NCBI RefSeq assembly: GCF_947497285.1
Contig: NZ_CANMFT010000002.1
Coordinates: 310,001-374,000, forward strand
Direction: 5' to 3'
DNA length: 64,000 nt
Source of the DNA: an uncultured Aliiroseovarius sp.
Lineage (GTDB): Bacteria; Pseudomonadota; Alphaproteobacteria; Rhodobacterales; Rhodobacteraceae
Shown here piece after piece: positions 53,284 through 62,819 of this stretch. Within the stretch, counting starts at the first letter, position 1. Every line of letters starts with the position of its first letter. The translations under genes and the position numbers were made by a program. The notes beneath the pieces are model-generated. The model had not been told where the DNA came from. It was given only the letters and a program-made list of their open reading frames with translations, and did no database searches.

Positions 53284-53310
53284 AGAAGGCGAGGACCAGC
53301 CCCGCCTTCT
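53284..53310. terminator. Weak hairpin between MmgE/PrpD gene and amt
   Basis: AGAAGGCG (53284-53291) pairs over 8 bases with CGCCTTCT (53303-53310); the T content after it is low on both strands (CCTCTTCTGG, GTCTGCC). Possible shared terminator for convergent genes. Confidence 0.35.
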
Positions 53311-53332
53311 CCTCTTCTGGTCCTATGGAAGG

Positions 53333-54514
53333 TCAGGACATGATGTCATAGGCCCGTTCGCCATGCGCTGACAGGTCCAGCCCGTTGGCCTCTGTCTCCA
53401 GATCGACGCGCAGGGGGAAGACAAGCCCAACCAGTTTGATCAAGGCGACCGTGGCGACAGCTGTGAATGCGCCGACGATGATCAGGGCGCCTAATTGGGA
53501 AATCCAACTGCCCTGACCGAAGACCGCGATCATAATTGTGCCAAAGATGCCGCCAACACCGTGCACCGCGAACACGTCCAGCGTGTCGTCGATTTTCAGT
53601 GTGTTGCGGATGAAGTTGACCGCTTCCTGACACAAAACACCTGCAATCGCCCCGATGATCAGCGCCTCGACCGGACCGACAAAGCCAGACGCAGGTGTGA
53701 TCGAGGCCAACCCCGCGATGGTGCCGGTCACGATACCCACGAGGCTGGCTTTGCCGTATTTGATCCGTTCATACACAGCCCATGACAGCGACGCTGTGGC
53801 GGCCGAGATATGGGTGACGGTGATCGCCATCGCGGCGCCCCCGTCAGCCGCCAATTGCGACCCTCCGTTGAAGCCAAACCAGCCGACCCACAACATGCCT
53901 GCGCCCATGAACACCATCCAAGGCGCATGTGGCGGCGTGGTGCGGTGTTTGCGCGGTCCAAGAAAGATGGCGATCAACAGCGCCGCGATGGCTGCGGTTT
54001 CATGCACGACGATACCACCGGCAAAGTCGCGGGTGCCGATGGCTCCGAAAATGCCGCCATCCGCCAATGCGCCGCCCCCCCAGATCCAGTGCACAACCGG
54101 CGCATAGCACAGCAGCATCCACAGGCCCGAGAAGGTCATGACAAAGCCAAAGCCAACCCGTTCCACATAGGCCCCAACGATCAGCGCGGGCGTAATAATC
54201 GCGAAGGTCATCTGGAAGGCGAAGAACAAGACCTCGGGCAGGGTGCCTGACAGGCTGTCAGCGGTGACGCCGGACAGGAAGGCTTTGTCCAGACTGCCAA
54301 ACCAGCCGTGTGTCACATCCCCGAAGGCAATGGTGTAGCCCAAGGCGAGCCACAGCACGCTCATCAAACAGGCAATGGCATAGACATGCATAAAGACGCT
54401 CAGCACATTGCGGGCGCGCACGAGCCCGCCATAAAAAAGCGCGAGCCCCGGCAGCGACATGAAAAGCACAAGGGCTGTGGCGACGATGATCCAGGCGGTG
54501 TCTGCCCCGTTCAT
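53333..54514 (-). CDS. amt: Ammonium channel Amt
   Basis: 393 residues from ATG 54514 (GAAGGAG 6 bases before it); the frame extends to 54586 but without a good site. Eleven transmembrane helices. The pore residues are there: the gating Phe in FFAFQMTFAIIT, the twin His in GGIVVHETAA and VFAVHGVGGIFG, and the outer W in YAPVVHWIWGGG. It conducts NH3/NH4+ into the cell. Unlike the common glnK-amtB operon there is no PII gene beside it; PII control could still act in trans. The 176-base region upstream to the pncC stop should hold its promoter, likely under NtrC control. Confidence 0.95.
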   Translation of the reverse strand: MNGADTAWIIVATALVLFMSLPGLALFYGGLVRARNVLSVFMHVYAIACLMSVLWLALGYTIAFGDVTHGWFGSLDKAFLSGVTADSLSGTLPEVLFFAFQMTFAIITPALIVGAYVERVGFGFVMTFSGLWMLLCYAPVVHWIWGGGALADGGIFGAIGTRDFAGGIVVHETAAIAALLIAIFLGPRKHRTTPPHAPWMVFMGAGMLWVGWFGFNGGSQLAADGGAAMAITVTHISAATASLSWAVYERIKYGKASLVGIVTGTIAGLASITPASGFVGPVEALIIGAIAGVLCQEAVNFIRNTLKIDDTLDVFAVHGVGGIFGTIMIAVFGQGSWISQLGALIIVGAFTAVATVALIKLVGLVFPLRVDLETEANGLDLSAHGERAYDIMS

Positions 54515-54690
54515 GGAATGCTCCTTCAAAGAGTTGGTGGTGCTGCGTTTTGTGGCGCAATGCGCAGGAGGAGGGGACAGGCGCACGGGGATTTACGCCC
54601 ATGCGGCAGGCACAAAACGACGCGCGCTTAAATATTAGGCGGTTTTTTGGGGTGTATGGCGCAGATATGGGCGCAAACCGGATCTGCGTT

Positions 54691-55182
54691 TCAGGCTTTG
54701 CCTAAGGACAGGGCAGCTTGCGCCAGAAGTTTAACCGCGTGTTTCGCAGCGGCGTGGCGGACCTTGGCACGGCCCAGCGCGCCGAATTCGACGGTCTCGG
54801 TCTGGCAGGCGTCTCGCTTCGCCAAGCCGAAGCACACACGCCCCTCGGGCTTGTGCTCGGACCCGCCGGGGCCAGCGATGCCGGTGATCGACACCGCAAG
54901 GTCTGCCTGCGATCTGGACAACGCGCCCAGCGCCATTTCGCGCGCGACCTGTTCCGATACAGCCCCGTGCGCGTCAAGCGTGGCTGGGCTGACCCCTAAC
55001 ATGTCGCGTTTGGCGGCGTTGGAATAGGTGATGAAGCCCCGGTCAAAGACGTCCGAGCTGCCCGCCACGTCCGTCAGCCAAGCACCCACCATGCCGCCCG
55101 TGCAGCTTTCCGCTGCAGCGATCTTGAGGCCCTTGCTGCGGCACAGGTCGAGAAGATCAGCGATTTCTAACGTGTCGGGCAT
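54691..55182 (-). CDS. pncC: Nicotinamide-nucleotide amidohydrolase (CinA C-terminal domain, PncC)
   Basis: 163 residues. It deamidates NMN to NaMN in NAD recycling. The active-site IAAAESCTGGMVGAWLTD contains the nucleophile Ser, GFITYSNAAKRDMLGVS supplies the Lys and Tyr-like residues, and SITGIAGPGGSEHKPEGRV is the second family loop. The N-terminal molybdopterin-like domain of full CinA is absent. It starts 4 bases after the pgpA stop region on the same strand, so it is the third gene of the ispDF-pgpA-pncC run. Confidence 0.93.
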   Translation of the reverse strand: MPDTLEIADLLDLCRSKGLKIAAAESCTGGMVGAWLTDVAGSSDVFDRGFITYSNAAKRDMLGVSPATLDAHGAVSEQVAREMALGALSRSQADLAVSITGIAGPGGSEHKPEGRVCFGLAKRDACQTETVEFGALGRAKVRHAAAKHAVKLLAQAALSLGKA

Positions 55183-55185
55183 AGG

Positions 55186-55686
55186 TCACATCATAAACGC
55201 ATGAACACCGTAGGCCGCAACGATCACCGTGATCGCCGCTGCTACGCCAGCATAGACATCATCCATCATGACCCCCGTCGCATCGCCGCGCCGGTCGGCT
55301 GTGCCGATGGGACCAAGCTTGGTGATGTCGAAGAACCGGAAGGCCAGAAAGCCGATGACCCACCCGGGATAGAGCGCCAGTATTTCCGCGCCCATCATCT
55401 TGGCCCCGAAGGACACGGGAAACAGGGTGATCCACATGCCGACGACCTCGTCAATTACCACCTCGCCGGGGTCGTGATTGTCGGAACCTGCCGTATACGC
55501 CTCGGTCGCCTTCAGGCCGACATAATAGGCGACGATGGTCGCACCAGTCAGGGCAATTGGCCCGCCAATCATGTGTAGCAGCCACGCGACGGGCAGGGCG
55601 GCCAGCGTGCCCCATGTGCCGGGGGCGGGCTTCAAAAGCCCCGCATAGAAGAAGGTTGCGATCAGCTTGGCGGTGGATTTCTGCAT
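55186..55686 (-). CDS. pgpA: Phosphatidylglycerophosphatase A
   Basis: 166 residues with four hydrophobic helices. It removes the phosphate of phosphatidylglycerophosphate to give phosphatidylglycerol at the inner membrane. Family marks: FFYAGLLKPAPGTWGTLAAL, the acidic metal site DPGEVVIDEVVGMW, FRFFDITKLGPIG and GVMMDDVYAGV. It starts just 3 bases after the ispDF stop and ends next to pncC. Confidence 0.95.
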   Translation of the reverse strand: MQKSTAKLIATFFYAGLLKPAPGTWGTLAALPVAWLLHMIGGPIALTGATIVAYYVGLKATEAYTAGSDNHDPGEVVIDEVVGMWITLFPVSFGAKMMGAEILALYPGWVIGFLAFRFFDITKLGPIGTADRRGDATGVMMDDVYAGVAAAITVIVAAYGVHAFMM

Positions 55687-55689
55687 GGC

Positions 55690-56835
55690 TTAGTCCTTGA
55701 TCAAAGTGGCCGAGGCCAGCGAGGCAATGCCTTCGGACCGCCCGGTGAAGCCCAACCGTTCGGAGGTTGTGGCTTTCACCGACACCCGGTCCACATCCAT
55801 GCCCATGATACTCGCCAAGGCCTCGCGCATGGCGACCGCATGAGGCCCGATCTTGGGGTGTTCGCAGATCAGCGTCACGTCCACGTTCGACAACCGATAG
55901 CCGCGCGATTTGGCCAGATTGACCGCATGGCGCAGGAAAATATCGCTCTCAGCCCCTTTCCACTGCGGGTCCGAGGGCGGGAAGTGCTGGCCAATGTCGC
56001 CTTCCGCCAGCGCGCCATAGATCGCATCGGTCAGGGCATGCATCCCTACATCGGCGTCGGAATGACCCTTCAGCTTGCGACCATGCGGGATGCGCACACC
56101 GCACAGGATGACGTGGTCGCCATCTTCAAACGCATGCACGTCAAACCCGTTGCCCACACGAATATCCATGGCCTGTTCCTTTGCTCTGTCGCGGATCAAC
56201 TTGTCTGCACGCGCGAAATCGTCCGGCGTGGTGATCTTTATATTCGCCTCATCGCCCATCGTGATGGCAACGTCCAGCCCGGCCTTACGCGCAACCTCAA
56301 CGTCATCCGCCGCGCCGCCGTTATGGGCACGGTGAGCGGCAAGGATAGGGGCATAGCGGAAACCTTGCGGGGTCTGCGCCCGATAAAGCCCGTCGCGCGA
56401 TTGCGTGCCTGTTACCACCCCTTCATCACCGCGCCACAACGCGTCGGTTACGGGGATCGCAGGCGCGGCCCCTTGCGCGGATGACAAAGCGTCAATCACC
56501 GCGTCGATCACTTTGGCAGAGACCAAGGGCCGGGCCACATCGTGGATCAACACAAGATCGGGCGGGTTGGCTTGCAACGCCTCCAGTCCAGCCCGCACAC
56601 TTGCGTCGCGGGTGGCGCCCCCGATCACGGTTTGGATGCCGTCGATCTGCTGCGCGTCACCGTGATCCTCTGGGTGGATGACCAACACGCAACGCGTGAC
56701 ACGCGGGTGATCGCGGAATGCGGCCACGCTGTGGGCTGCGACCGATGCCCCGGCCACGGTTTGCCACTGTTTGGGGCGCTGCCCGCCCGCACGGGTGCCG
56801 CGCCCTGCGGCAACGATGATCGCTGCGATATCCAT
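55690..56835 (-). CDS. ispDF: Bifunctional 2-C-methyl-D-erythritol 4-phosphate cytidylyltransferase/2,4-cyclodiphosphate synthase
   Basis: 381 residues, a natural fusion. The N-terminal IspD part (to about 222) has [21 protein letters not shown] (CTP loop), [12 protein letters not shown] and the ending [13 protein letters not shown]. The IspF part begins at [20 protein letters not shown], with the zinc His/Asp ligands, [19 protein letters not shown] and [20 protein letters not shown]. Together they carry two non-consecutive steps (2nd and 4th) of the non-mevalonate isoprenoid pathway. The fusion is frequent in alphaproteobacteria. It leads the run ispDF-pgpA-pncC and is divergent from dusB. 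Confidence 0.97.
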   Translation of the reverse strand: MDIAAIIVAAGRGTRAGGQRPKQWQTVAGASVAAHSVAAFRDHPRVTRCVLVIHPEDHGDAQQIDGIQTVIGGATRDASVRAGLEALQANPPDLVLIHDVARPLVSAKVIDAVIDALSSAQGAAPAIPVTDALWRGDEGVVTGTQSRDGLYRAQTPQGFRYAPILAAHRAHNGGAADDVEVARKAGLDVAITMGDEANIKITTPDDFARADKLIRDRAKEQAMDIRVGNGFDVHAFEDGDHVILCGVRIPHGRKLKGHSDADVGMHALTDAIYGALAEGDIGQHFPPSDPQWKGAESDIFLRHAVNLAKSRGYRLSNVDVTLICEHPKIGPHAVAMREALASIMGMDVDRVSVKATTSERLGFTGRSEGIASLASATLIKD

Positions 56836-57001
56836 GGCTCTTGTTTAGGCCGTGCTGAAATGAAGGACAATGGGGCGGTTTGGGTGCGAAAAACTGCACA
56901 AAAAATGGGCGGTTTGTGAAATGACGGCTCGCACATCGCGCTGAAAGTTGATATTTCGCAGGGGTATCGGGCAGGTTGAACCCACTGCACAAGGATTAGG
57001 C

Positions 57002-57982
57002 ATGTCAGTCCGCGTCAAAGATGTAACGCTCGACCCTCCGGTTATTCTGGCCCCAATGGCCGGGATCACGGATCTTCCCTTTCGCAACATTGTCAGCAGC
57101 TTCGGCGCGGGGCTTGTGGTGTCGGAAATGGTTGCCAGCCAGGAAATGGTGCAGGCCAAACCGGGTGTGCGCGAACGGGCCGAGCTTGGCTTTGGCCACG
57201 CAAACACCGCCGTGCAACTGGCCGCGCGCGATGTCTATTGGGCGGGCGAGGCTGCGCGGATGGTCGAACAGAACGGCGCGAGGGTCATCGACATCAACAT
57301 GGGCTGCCCCGCCCGTAAGGTCGTGGGCGGCATGTCTGGATCAGCCCTGATGCGCGATCTGGATCATGCGCTGAAGCTGGTCGAGGCAATCGTGGCCGCA
57401 GTGTCGCTCCCGGTCACGCTGAAAACCCGGCTGGGATGGGACGATGACAGCCTGAACGCTGCCGAGCTTGCCAAGCGCGCCGAAGCGGCGGGCATTCAGA
57501 TGATCACCATCCACGGCCGCACCCGTTGTCAGTTCTACAAAGGCCGCGCCAATTGGGCGGCGATCCGTCCGGTCAAGGACGCCGTCTCGATCCCGGTCAT
57601 TGCCAATGGCGACATCGTAGACGCGCAGACCGCCCGGCAAGCGCTGGCAGACAGCGGCGCAGATGGCGTGATGATCGGGCGTGGGGCAGGCGGGCAACCG
57701 TGGCTCCTGGCACAGGTCGCGCATGATATCTATGGCACAGGCGCCCCCATGATCCCGCAAGGCGCGGCACTGGCCCGGCTTGTCGAAGACCACTACCGCG
57801 CCAGTCTTGAGTTTTACGGACCTGAGCTTGGCGCGCGCGTCATACGAAAGCATCTGGGCTGGTATATGGATCAGGCGGGCACCGACGCGGAGCTGCGCCG
57901 CCGTGTGCTGTCCAACCGAAACCCCATAGACGTATGCGCCATGTTGCCCGATGCCATCATGACAGAGCGGCGGGCGGCATGA
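57002..57982 (+). CDS. dusB: tRNA-dihydrouridine synthase (DusB/NifR3)
   Basis: 326 residues from ATG 57002 (AAGGATTAGG upstream); an upstream in-frame ATG at 56948 is less likely. It reduces uridines in the tRNA D-loop using FMN and NADPH. Marks: PVILAPMAGITDLPFRNIV, INMGCPARKVVGGMSGSAL with the catalytic Cys, TLKTRLGWDDD, ITIHGRTRCQFYKG and ANGDIVDAQTA. Known historically as nifR3. It heads the ntr operon; its stop overlaps the ntrB start (ATGA). Confidence 0.96.
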   Translation: MSVRVKDVTLDPPVILAPMAGITDLPFRNIVSSFGAGLVVSEMVASQEMVQAKPGVRERAELGFGHANTAVQLAARDVYWAGEAARMVEQNGARVIDINMGCPARKVVGGMSGSALMRDLDHALKLVEAIVAAVSLPVTLKTRLGWDDDSLNAAELAKRAEAAGIQMITIHGRTRCQFYKGRANWAAIRPVKDAVSIPVIANGDIVDAQTARQALADSGADGVMIGRGAGGQPWLLAQVAHDIYGTGAPMIPQGAALARLVEDHYRASLEFYGPELGARVIRKHLGWYMDQAGTDAELRRRVLSNRNPIDVCAMLPDAIMTERRAA

Positions 57983-59061
57983 TCAGCGACGCATCACTAT
58001 GGGCCGCGCTGCCCGTCCCGGCGATCGAGTTGGACGGGGCAGGGCTGGTGGTCCGCCTGAACGGCGCGGGCGAGGCGTTTTTGAACAGCTCGGAGCGCAG
58101 TTTTCGCGGGGCGAAGCTGTCAACGAAGCTGACCCTTTCAATAGATATCGAGGGCGCGCAAGACCGGGTGCGCAACTCGAAAGGGCCATATTATGTGGAC
58201 GGGGCCAAGTTGACGCTTCCCTCTGGCATGGTGCGCGAAGTCAACTTGCAAATAGCCCCTCTGGCCACCACGGACGGGCGCGACGACCACGTGGTGATCT
58301 TGTTTCAACCACGCCATGGCGCCGAACATCTTGGCCTTGTGCAGGGGTCGAAAGCGGCGGCCCGTCAGGCCATCGGCATGGCCGAGATGCTGGCGCACGA
58401 GATCAAGAACCCGCTGGCCGGGATCACCGGTGCCGCGCAGCTTTTGTCGATGACCCTGTCGGCAGAGGATCAAGAGATGACAGACTTGATCGTCGCGGAA
58501 AGCCGCCGGGTGGTCGCGTTGCTGGATCAGGTCGAGCAATTCGGAGACCTTCGCCCCCCAGCCCGCACCGCCGTGAATATCCACGACATTCTGGACCGCG
58601 CACGCGCCACCGCTCAGGTCGGGTTTGCGCCGGGGATGGACATTCTGGAACGATATGATCCGTCCTTGCCCGATGTCTGGGTGGATGGCGATCAGTTGCA
58701 ACAGGTGTTCCTGAACTTGTTGAAGAACGCCGCGCAAGCCTGCTCTGGTGCAGGAAAAATTGAACTTCACACGTTCTACGAGGCCGGGTTGAAACTGCAC
58801 CTTCCCGATGGCGGCTTGGCCAGTTTGCCCCTTCAGGTCGAGATCATCGACAACGGGCCGGGGTTGCCTGCCGATATCGCCGATCAGGTGTTTGACCCGT
58901 TCGTGTCGGGGCGTGAAAACGGCACCGGGCTGGGCTTGGCACTGGTGTCCAAGATCCTGTCGGACCATGACGCGCTGATCGCCGTTGACAGCCGGCCGGG
59001 GCGCACCGCGTTTCGCATTTCATTGCCGATCGCCCCGGCCCCTCACCGCAAAGGAGACTGA
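57979..59061 (+). CDS. ntrB: Nitrogen regulation sensor kinase NtrB (GlnL)
   Basis: 360 residues from ATG 57979 overlapping the dusB stop. A soluble two-component kinase that phosphorylates or dephosphorylates NtrC according to PII signals. A PAS domain (about 8-120) is followed by His140 in [21 protein letters not shown] and the ATP domain with [11 protein letters not shown] (N box), IIDNGPGLP and [13 protein letters not shown]. No transmembrane segments. ntrC follows 2 bases downstream. Confidence 0.96.
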   Translation: MISDASLWAALPVPAIELDGAGLVVRLNGAGEAFLNSSERSFRGAKLSTKLTLSIDIEGAQDRVRNSKGPYYVDGAKLTLPSGMVREVNLQIAPLATTDGRDDHVVILFQPRHGAEHLGLVQGSKAAARQAIGMAEMLAHEIKNPLAGITGAAQLLSMTLSAEDQEMTDLIVAESRRVVALLDQVEQFGDLRPPARTAVNIHDILDRARATAQVGFAPGMDILERYDPSLPDVWVDGDQLQQVFLNLLKNAAQACSGAGKIELHTFYEAGLKLHLPDGGLASLPLQVEIIDNGPGLPADIADQVFDPFVSGRENGTGLGLALVSKILSDHDALIAVDSRPGRTAFRISLPIAPAPHRKGD

Positions 59062-59063
59062 AC

Positions 59064-60464
59064 ATGGATGGAACTGTCCTTGTTGCAGATGATGACCGCA
59101 CGATCCGCACGGTTTTGACGCAGGCGCTGACCCGCGCGGGGTGTCGGGTGCATGCGACGGGGTCAATGGCGACCCTGATGCGCTGGGTTGAGGATGGGCG
59201 CGGGGATGCGGTGATCTCGGACGTGGTGATGCCGGACGGGAACGGGCTAGAGGCCTTACCGCAGATCGCAAAGCTGCGCCCGAACCTGCCGGTGATTGTC
59301 ATCTCGGCGCAAAACACCATCATGACCGCCATTCAGGCCGCCGAAGCCGAGGCGTTCGACTATCTGCCCAAACCTTTCGATCTGCCTGACCTGATGAAAC
59401 GCACAGCACAGGCGCTGGACCGCAAGCGCGTCAAGGCACGCAGCCCCGACACCGAAACAGCCAAGCGCGCGGATGTCGCGACCGAGCTGCCCTTGGTAGG
59501 GCGCACACCTGCAATGCAGGATCTGTATCGGCTCGTCGCGCGGGTTTTGAACGTCGATCTGCCGGTGTTGATCACCGGGGAAAGCGGCACGGGGAAATCG
59601 CTGATTGCGCAGGCCTTGCACGATTTCTCGGACCGGCGCGAGGCACCGTTTGTCGTGGCCACGCCCGATGACCTGATCCCGTCCGATGGCGTCAACGAGG
59701 TTGCCCGCCGTGCCGGATCGGGCACGATCCTGTTTGATGGTGTTGGCGATCTCGACGCCGAAGCGCAGGCCCGCCTGTCGCGGCTTCTGGATCATCTTGG
59801 GCAAGGGGGACCGCGCGTTTTGGCGATCTCGCAAGGGGATTTGGCCAAAGCCTCGGCGCAGGGCCGGTTTCGAGATGACCTCTATTACCGTCTTGCCGGC
59901 GTGATGATTCCTGTCCCCAGCTTGCGTGAGCGGCTTGAGGACATCCCGGCCTTGGCCCAGCATTTTCTGGCCCGCGCCGCGCGTGATGGTCTTGCAGAGC
60001 GGCGTTTTTCCGCCGAAGCGACCGAAAGGCTGCGCGCTTATCCCTGGCCGGGTAACGTGCGTGAACTTGAAAACATCGTGACGCGGCTGGTGGTCACGGG
60101 GGGCGAAGACGAAATCAACACCGCCGAGGTCGATGTTGCCTTGGGCGCGCGAGGAGGTGCGCGAGGAGGTGCACGGAGCGCAAACGCGATCCAGCCGCTA
60201 GATCACACAGATGAGCGCCTGACAGACGCGGTCGCCCGCCACCTTCAGCGCTATTTTGATCTGCACGGCGGTGCCTTGCCGCCTGCGGGCGTCTATCAGC
60301 GAATTTTACGCGAAATCGAGCTGCCTCTGATCGAGATTGCATTGGATGCGACCGGGGGAAATCAAGCTAAATGTGCTGATTTGCTGGGCATCAACCGCAA
60401 TACCTTGCGTAAAAAGATCACGGAACTCGGAATCGAGGTGACACGCCGCCGCAAGTTGATGTAA
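59064..60464 (+). CDS. ntrC: Nitrogen regulator NtrC without the GAFTGA loop
   Basis: 466 residues. The receiver has Asp53 ([11 protein letters not shown]). The AAA+ domain has Walker A GESGTGKS (about 172-179) and a Walker [12 protein letters not shown], but the stretch between them is short and has no GAFTGA loop, so it cannot contact sigma-54 in the standard way. This matches Rhodobacter capsulatus NtrC, which activates promoters with the housekeeping sigma factor. The C-terminal Fis-type HTH is intact ([20 protein letters not shown]). The linker contains [10 protein letters not shown], encoded by a 12-base tandem repeat. Third gene of the dusB-ntrBC operon. Confidence 0.95.
   Translation: MDGTVLVADDDRTIRTVLTQALTRAGCRVHATGSMATLMRWVEDGRGDAVISDVVMPDGNGLEALPQIAKLRPNLPVIVISAQNTIMTAIQAAEAEAFDYLPKPFDLPDLMKRTAQALDRKRVKARSPDTETAKRADVATELPLVGRTPAMQDLYRLVARVLNVDLPVLITGESGTGKSLIAQALHDFSDRREAPFVVATPDDLIPSDGVNEVARRAGSGTILFDGVGDLDAEAQARLSRLLDHLGQGGPRVLAISQGDLAKASAQGRFRDDLYYRLAGVMIPVPSLRERLEDIPALAQHFLARAARDGLAERRFSAEATERLRAYPWPGNVRELENIVTRLVVTGGEDEINTAEVDVALGARGGARGGARSANAIQPLDHTDERLTDAVARHLQRYFDLHGGALPPAGVYQRILREIELPLIEIALDATGGNQAKCADLLGINRNTLRKKITELGIEVTRRRKLM
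60147..60176 (+). repeat. 12-base tandem repeat inside ntrC
   Basis: GCGCGAGGAGGT occurs twice in tandem from 60148, followed by a partial third copy (GCACGGA), encoding [10 protein letters not shown] in the linker between the AAA+ and HTH domains. It is in frame, so slippage would only add or remove four residues. Confidence 0.7.
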
Positions 60465-60485
60465 TAAAGCAACAGAGCGTGGCAA

Positions 60486-62819
60486 ATGGGCATAAGACCC
60501 GCAGCCACTCAGGCGGTCGCCGCAGAGATGCGGCCATCAGGAATAGGGGCAAGCACAGTGGCGCGACGCGCGGTGCGGAAGTCGAGGTTGGACCGATACC
60601 TGTCCTTGCGCCGTTGGCGTAGGTTCAGATCGCTTGGCGCGTTCAGCATGATTGTTCTGGGCCCGATCCTTGCCATTACGACATTCCTGGCGCTTGGACC
60701 GTTTGCGCAAGGTGCACAAAGCAATGCGCTTCGGTTCATCCTGCTGGCCGATATCATCTATGTGATTTTGGTCGCGGGGTTCGTGCTGGCGGGTGTCGGC
60801 CGGATGATCGTGGCGCGGCGTCAGGAAAGCGCGGGCTCGCGGTTGCACCTGAGGCTGACGGTAGTCTTCGCCGTGATCGCCCTCAGCCCGACGATCCTTG
60901 TCGCCATCTTCGCCATGTTGACGCTGAATATGGGGCTTGAAGGCTGGTTTTCAGACCGGGTGCGCACTGTCGTGGGCAATTCGCTGTCGGCCGCGCAAGC
61001 CTATAAACAGGAAAGCCGCGACGGGTTGGTGCAGGATGCCGACGCGCTGGTCAGGTTCTTGCAGCAGCAACGCCAGACACAGGCCCTGCTGACGGATGCC
61101 GAATTGGGCCAGCTTCTCACCCAGGGTCAAGCGCGCATTCAGCGCGGTCTGCGCGAGGCTTATGTGATTGACAGTCAAGGCGGAATTCTGGTCCGGGGCG
61201 GGGGGTCCTACCTGTTCGACTATGAAGCGCCGGATGCGGCGCAGTTGCGCCGTGCCTTGGCCGGGGAAACCGTTGTGATCGAGGATTGGGACAACAATGA
61301 GTTTCGTGTCCTGATCAAGCTGGACGGGTTTGCCGATCACCTTGTCCAACTGACCCGAGATGTGAATGGCGAGATCCTGAGCCTCGTGGATGAAACCCAG
61401 GAAGCGGCGCGCGTCTATAACCAGTTGGAAAGCCAACGTGGCCAGCGGCTGTTCCAGTTCGGTCTGATCTATCTGGGCTTTGCGGTGATCTTGATCCTTG
61501 CGGCAATCTGGATGGGAATGTGGTTTGCCGAACGGCTGGCGCGCCCCGTGGGGCGGCTTGCAGGGGCAGCCCAGCGTGTGGGCGCGGGCGATCTGGATGT
61601 GCGCGTCATTGAAGAAGAGGGTGACGACGAGATTGCGATGCTTGGCCGGTATTTCAACCAGATGACCACGCGCTTGAAAGGTCAGCGCGCGCGGCTATTG
61701 GAGAACACCGAACAGATCGAACGCCGCCGGCGGCTGTTTGATAGTGTGCTGAGCTCTGTCACCGGCGGGGTCATTGGGTTGAACCCAGCCGGGCAGGTGA
61801 CGTTTCTGAACCGCGCTGCCGAGCAGCTGCTTGAAGTGCAGGACGAAAACGATCAGGAGCACGAGTTGTCACTTGTCGTGCCGGAATTTCAGCCCTTGCT
61901 GGATGAGGTGACGCAGGGCGGGCGCGAAACTGCTCAAAGCGAGATTCGCCTGACCCGGAGCGGGTCGCAGGAAAACCTGCTGGTGCGCATTGCCACCCGG
62001 CGCAACGATGAAGGCGGGCTGGAAGGCTATGTGATCGCATTCGACGATGTCACGGATCTTGTCTCGGCCCAGCGCATGGCGGCATGGGGCGACGTGGCGC
62101 GGCGCATTGCCCATGAAATCAAGAACCCCCTGACCCCGATCCAGCTTTCGGCCGAACGCATCAAGCGCAAATTCAGTCGCGTTGACGGTGTCGATGTCGA
62201 AGCGTTGGAGCAATATACCGACGTGATCGTGCGCCAGACCAACGACCTGCGGCGCATCGTCGACGAGTTCTCCAAATTTGCCCGGATGCCTGAGCCAGAA
62301 CGCCGCGCAACGGACATCGTTAGGCTGGTGCGTGATGCCGTTCTGTTGCAGCAGGCCGGTCAGGAAGGCGTGCAGATCACGTCTGAGCTTCTGGAGGGTC
62401 CGATCAACGTCGAAATCGACGCAACCATGATCGGTCAGGCCTTGACCAATTTGATTAAGAACGCCGGAGAGGCTATTGAAAGCCTTGAGGAAAAGGGAGC
62501 GCCAGAAGGGCACTCACCAGAAATTCGCGTCGTTCTGGCGCGGGTGGCGGGTGGCATCGAAGTCACCATTGCCGACAACGGAATTGGCTTGCCCGAGGAC
62601 CGGGCGCGGCTGTTCGAACCCTATGTGACAACCCGTGAAAAGGGCACCGGGCTCGGGCTTCCGATTGTGAAGAAGATCATTGAAGAACATGGCGGGCGTC
62701 TGACCCTTGAAGATGCGCCCGTCTTTAACGAGGGCGGCGCCCATTTCGGCGCCATGGCACGCATATTTCTGCCCAGTGACGACGGGCAGGCTGAGCAAGT
62801 AGAAATGGTGGAAACATGA
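60486..62819 (+). CDS. ntrY: Nitrogen regulation sensor kinase NtrY
   Basis: 777 residues. Four transmembrane helices at the N-terminus (about 45-160 and 320-345: FSMIVLGPILAITTFLAL, FILLADIIYVILVAGFVLAG, VFAVIALSPTILVAIFAML, FGLIYLGFAVILILAAIWMG), a periplasmic part, a HAMP (RLARPVGRLAGAAQRVGAGD), a PAS domain, then His543 in [21 protein letters not shown] and an ATP domain with GTGLGLPIVKKII. It senses an unknown signal, often linked to redox or nitrogen state, and passes phosphate to NtrX. The ntrX ATG overlaps its stop (ATGA). Confidence 0.95.
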   Translation: MGIRPAATQAVAAEMRPSGIGASTVARRAVRKSRLDRYLSLRRWRRFRSLGAFSMIVLGPILAITTFLALGPFAQGAQSNALRFILLADIIYVILVAGFVLAGVGRMIVARRQESAGSRLHLRLTVVFAVIALSPTILVAIFAMLTLNMGLEGWFSDRVRTVVGNSLSAAQAYKQESRDGLVQDADALVRFLQQQRQTQALLTDAELGQLLTQGQARIQRGLREAYVIDSQGGILVRGGGSYLFDYEAPDAAQLRRALAGETVVIEDWDNNEFRVLIKLDGFADHLVQLTRDVNGEILSLVDETQEAARVYNQLESQRGQRLFQFGLIYLGFAVILILAAIWMGMWFAERLARPVGRLAGAAQRVGAGDLDVRVIEEEGDDEIAMLGRYFNQMTTRLKGQRARLLENTEQIERRRRLFDSVLSSVTGGVIGLNPAGQVTFLNRAAEQLLEVQDENDQEHELSLVVPEFQPLLDEVTQGGRETAQSEIRLTRSGSQENLLVRIATRRNDEGGLEGYVIAFDDVTDLVSAQRMAAWGDVARRIAHEIKNPLTPIQLSAERIKRKFSRVDGVDVEALEQYTDVIVRQTNDLRRIVDEFSKFARMPEPERRATDIVRLVRDAVLLQQAGQEGVQITSELLEGPINVEIDATMIGQALTNLIKNAGEAIESLEEKGAPEGHSPEIRVVLARVAGGIEVTIADNGIGLPEDRARLFEPYVTTREKGTGLGLPIVKKIIEEHGGRLTLEDAPVFNEGGAHFGAMARIFLPSDDGQAEQVEMVET

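Noticed and set aside
54515-54690. An NtrC-type site upstream of amt
   Set aside because: GC-rich near-palindromes (GCGCAATGCGC) occur but none matches a known NtrC consensus well enough.
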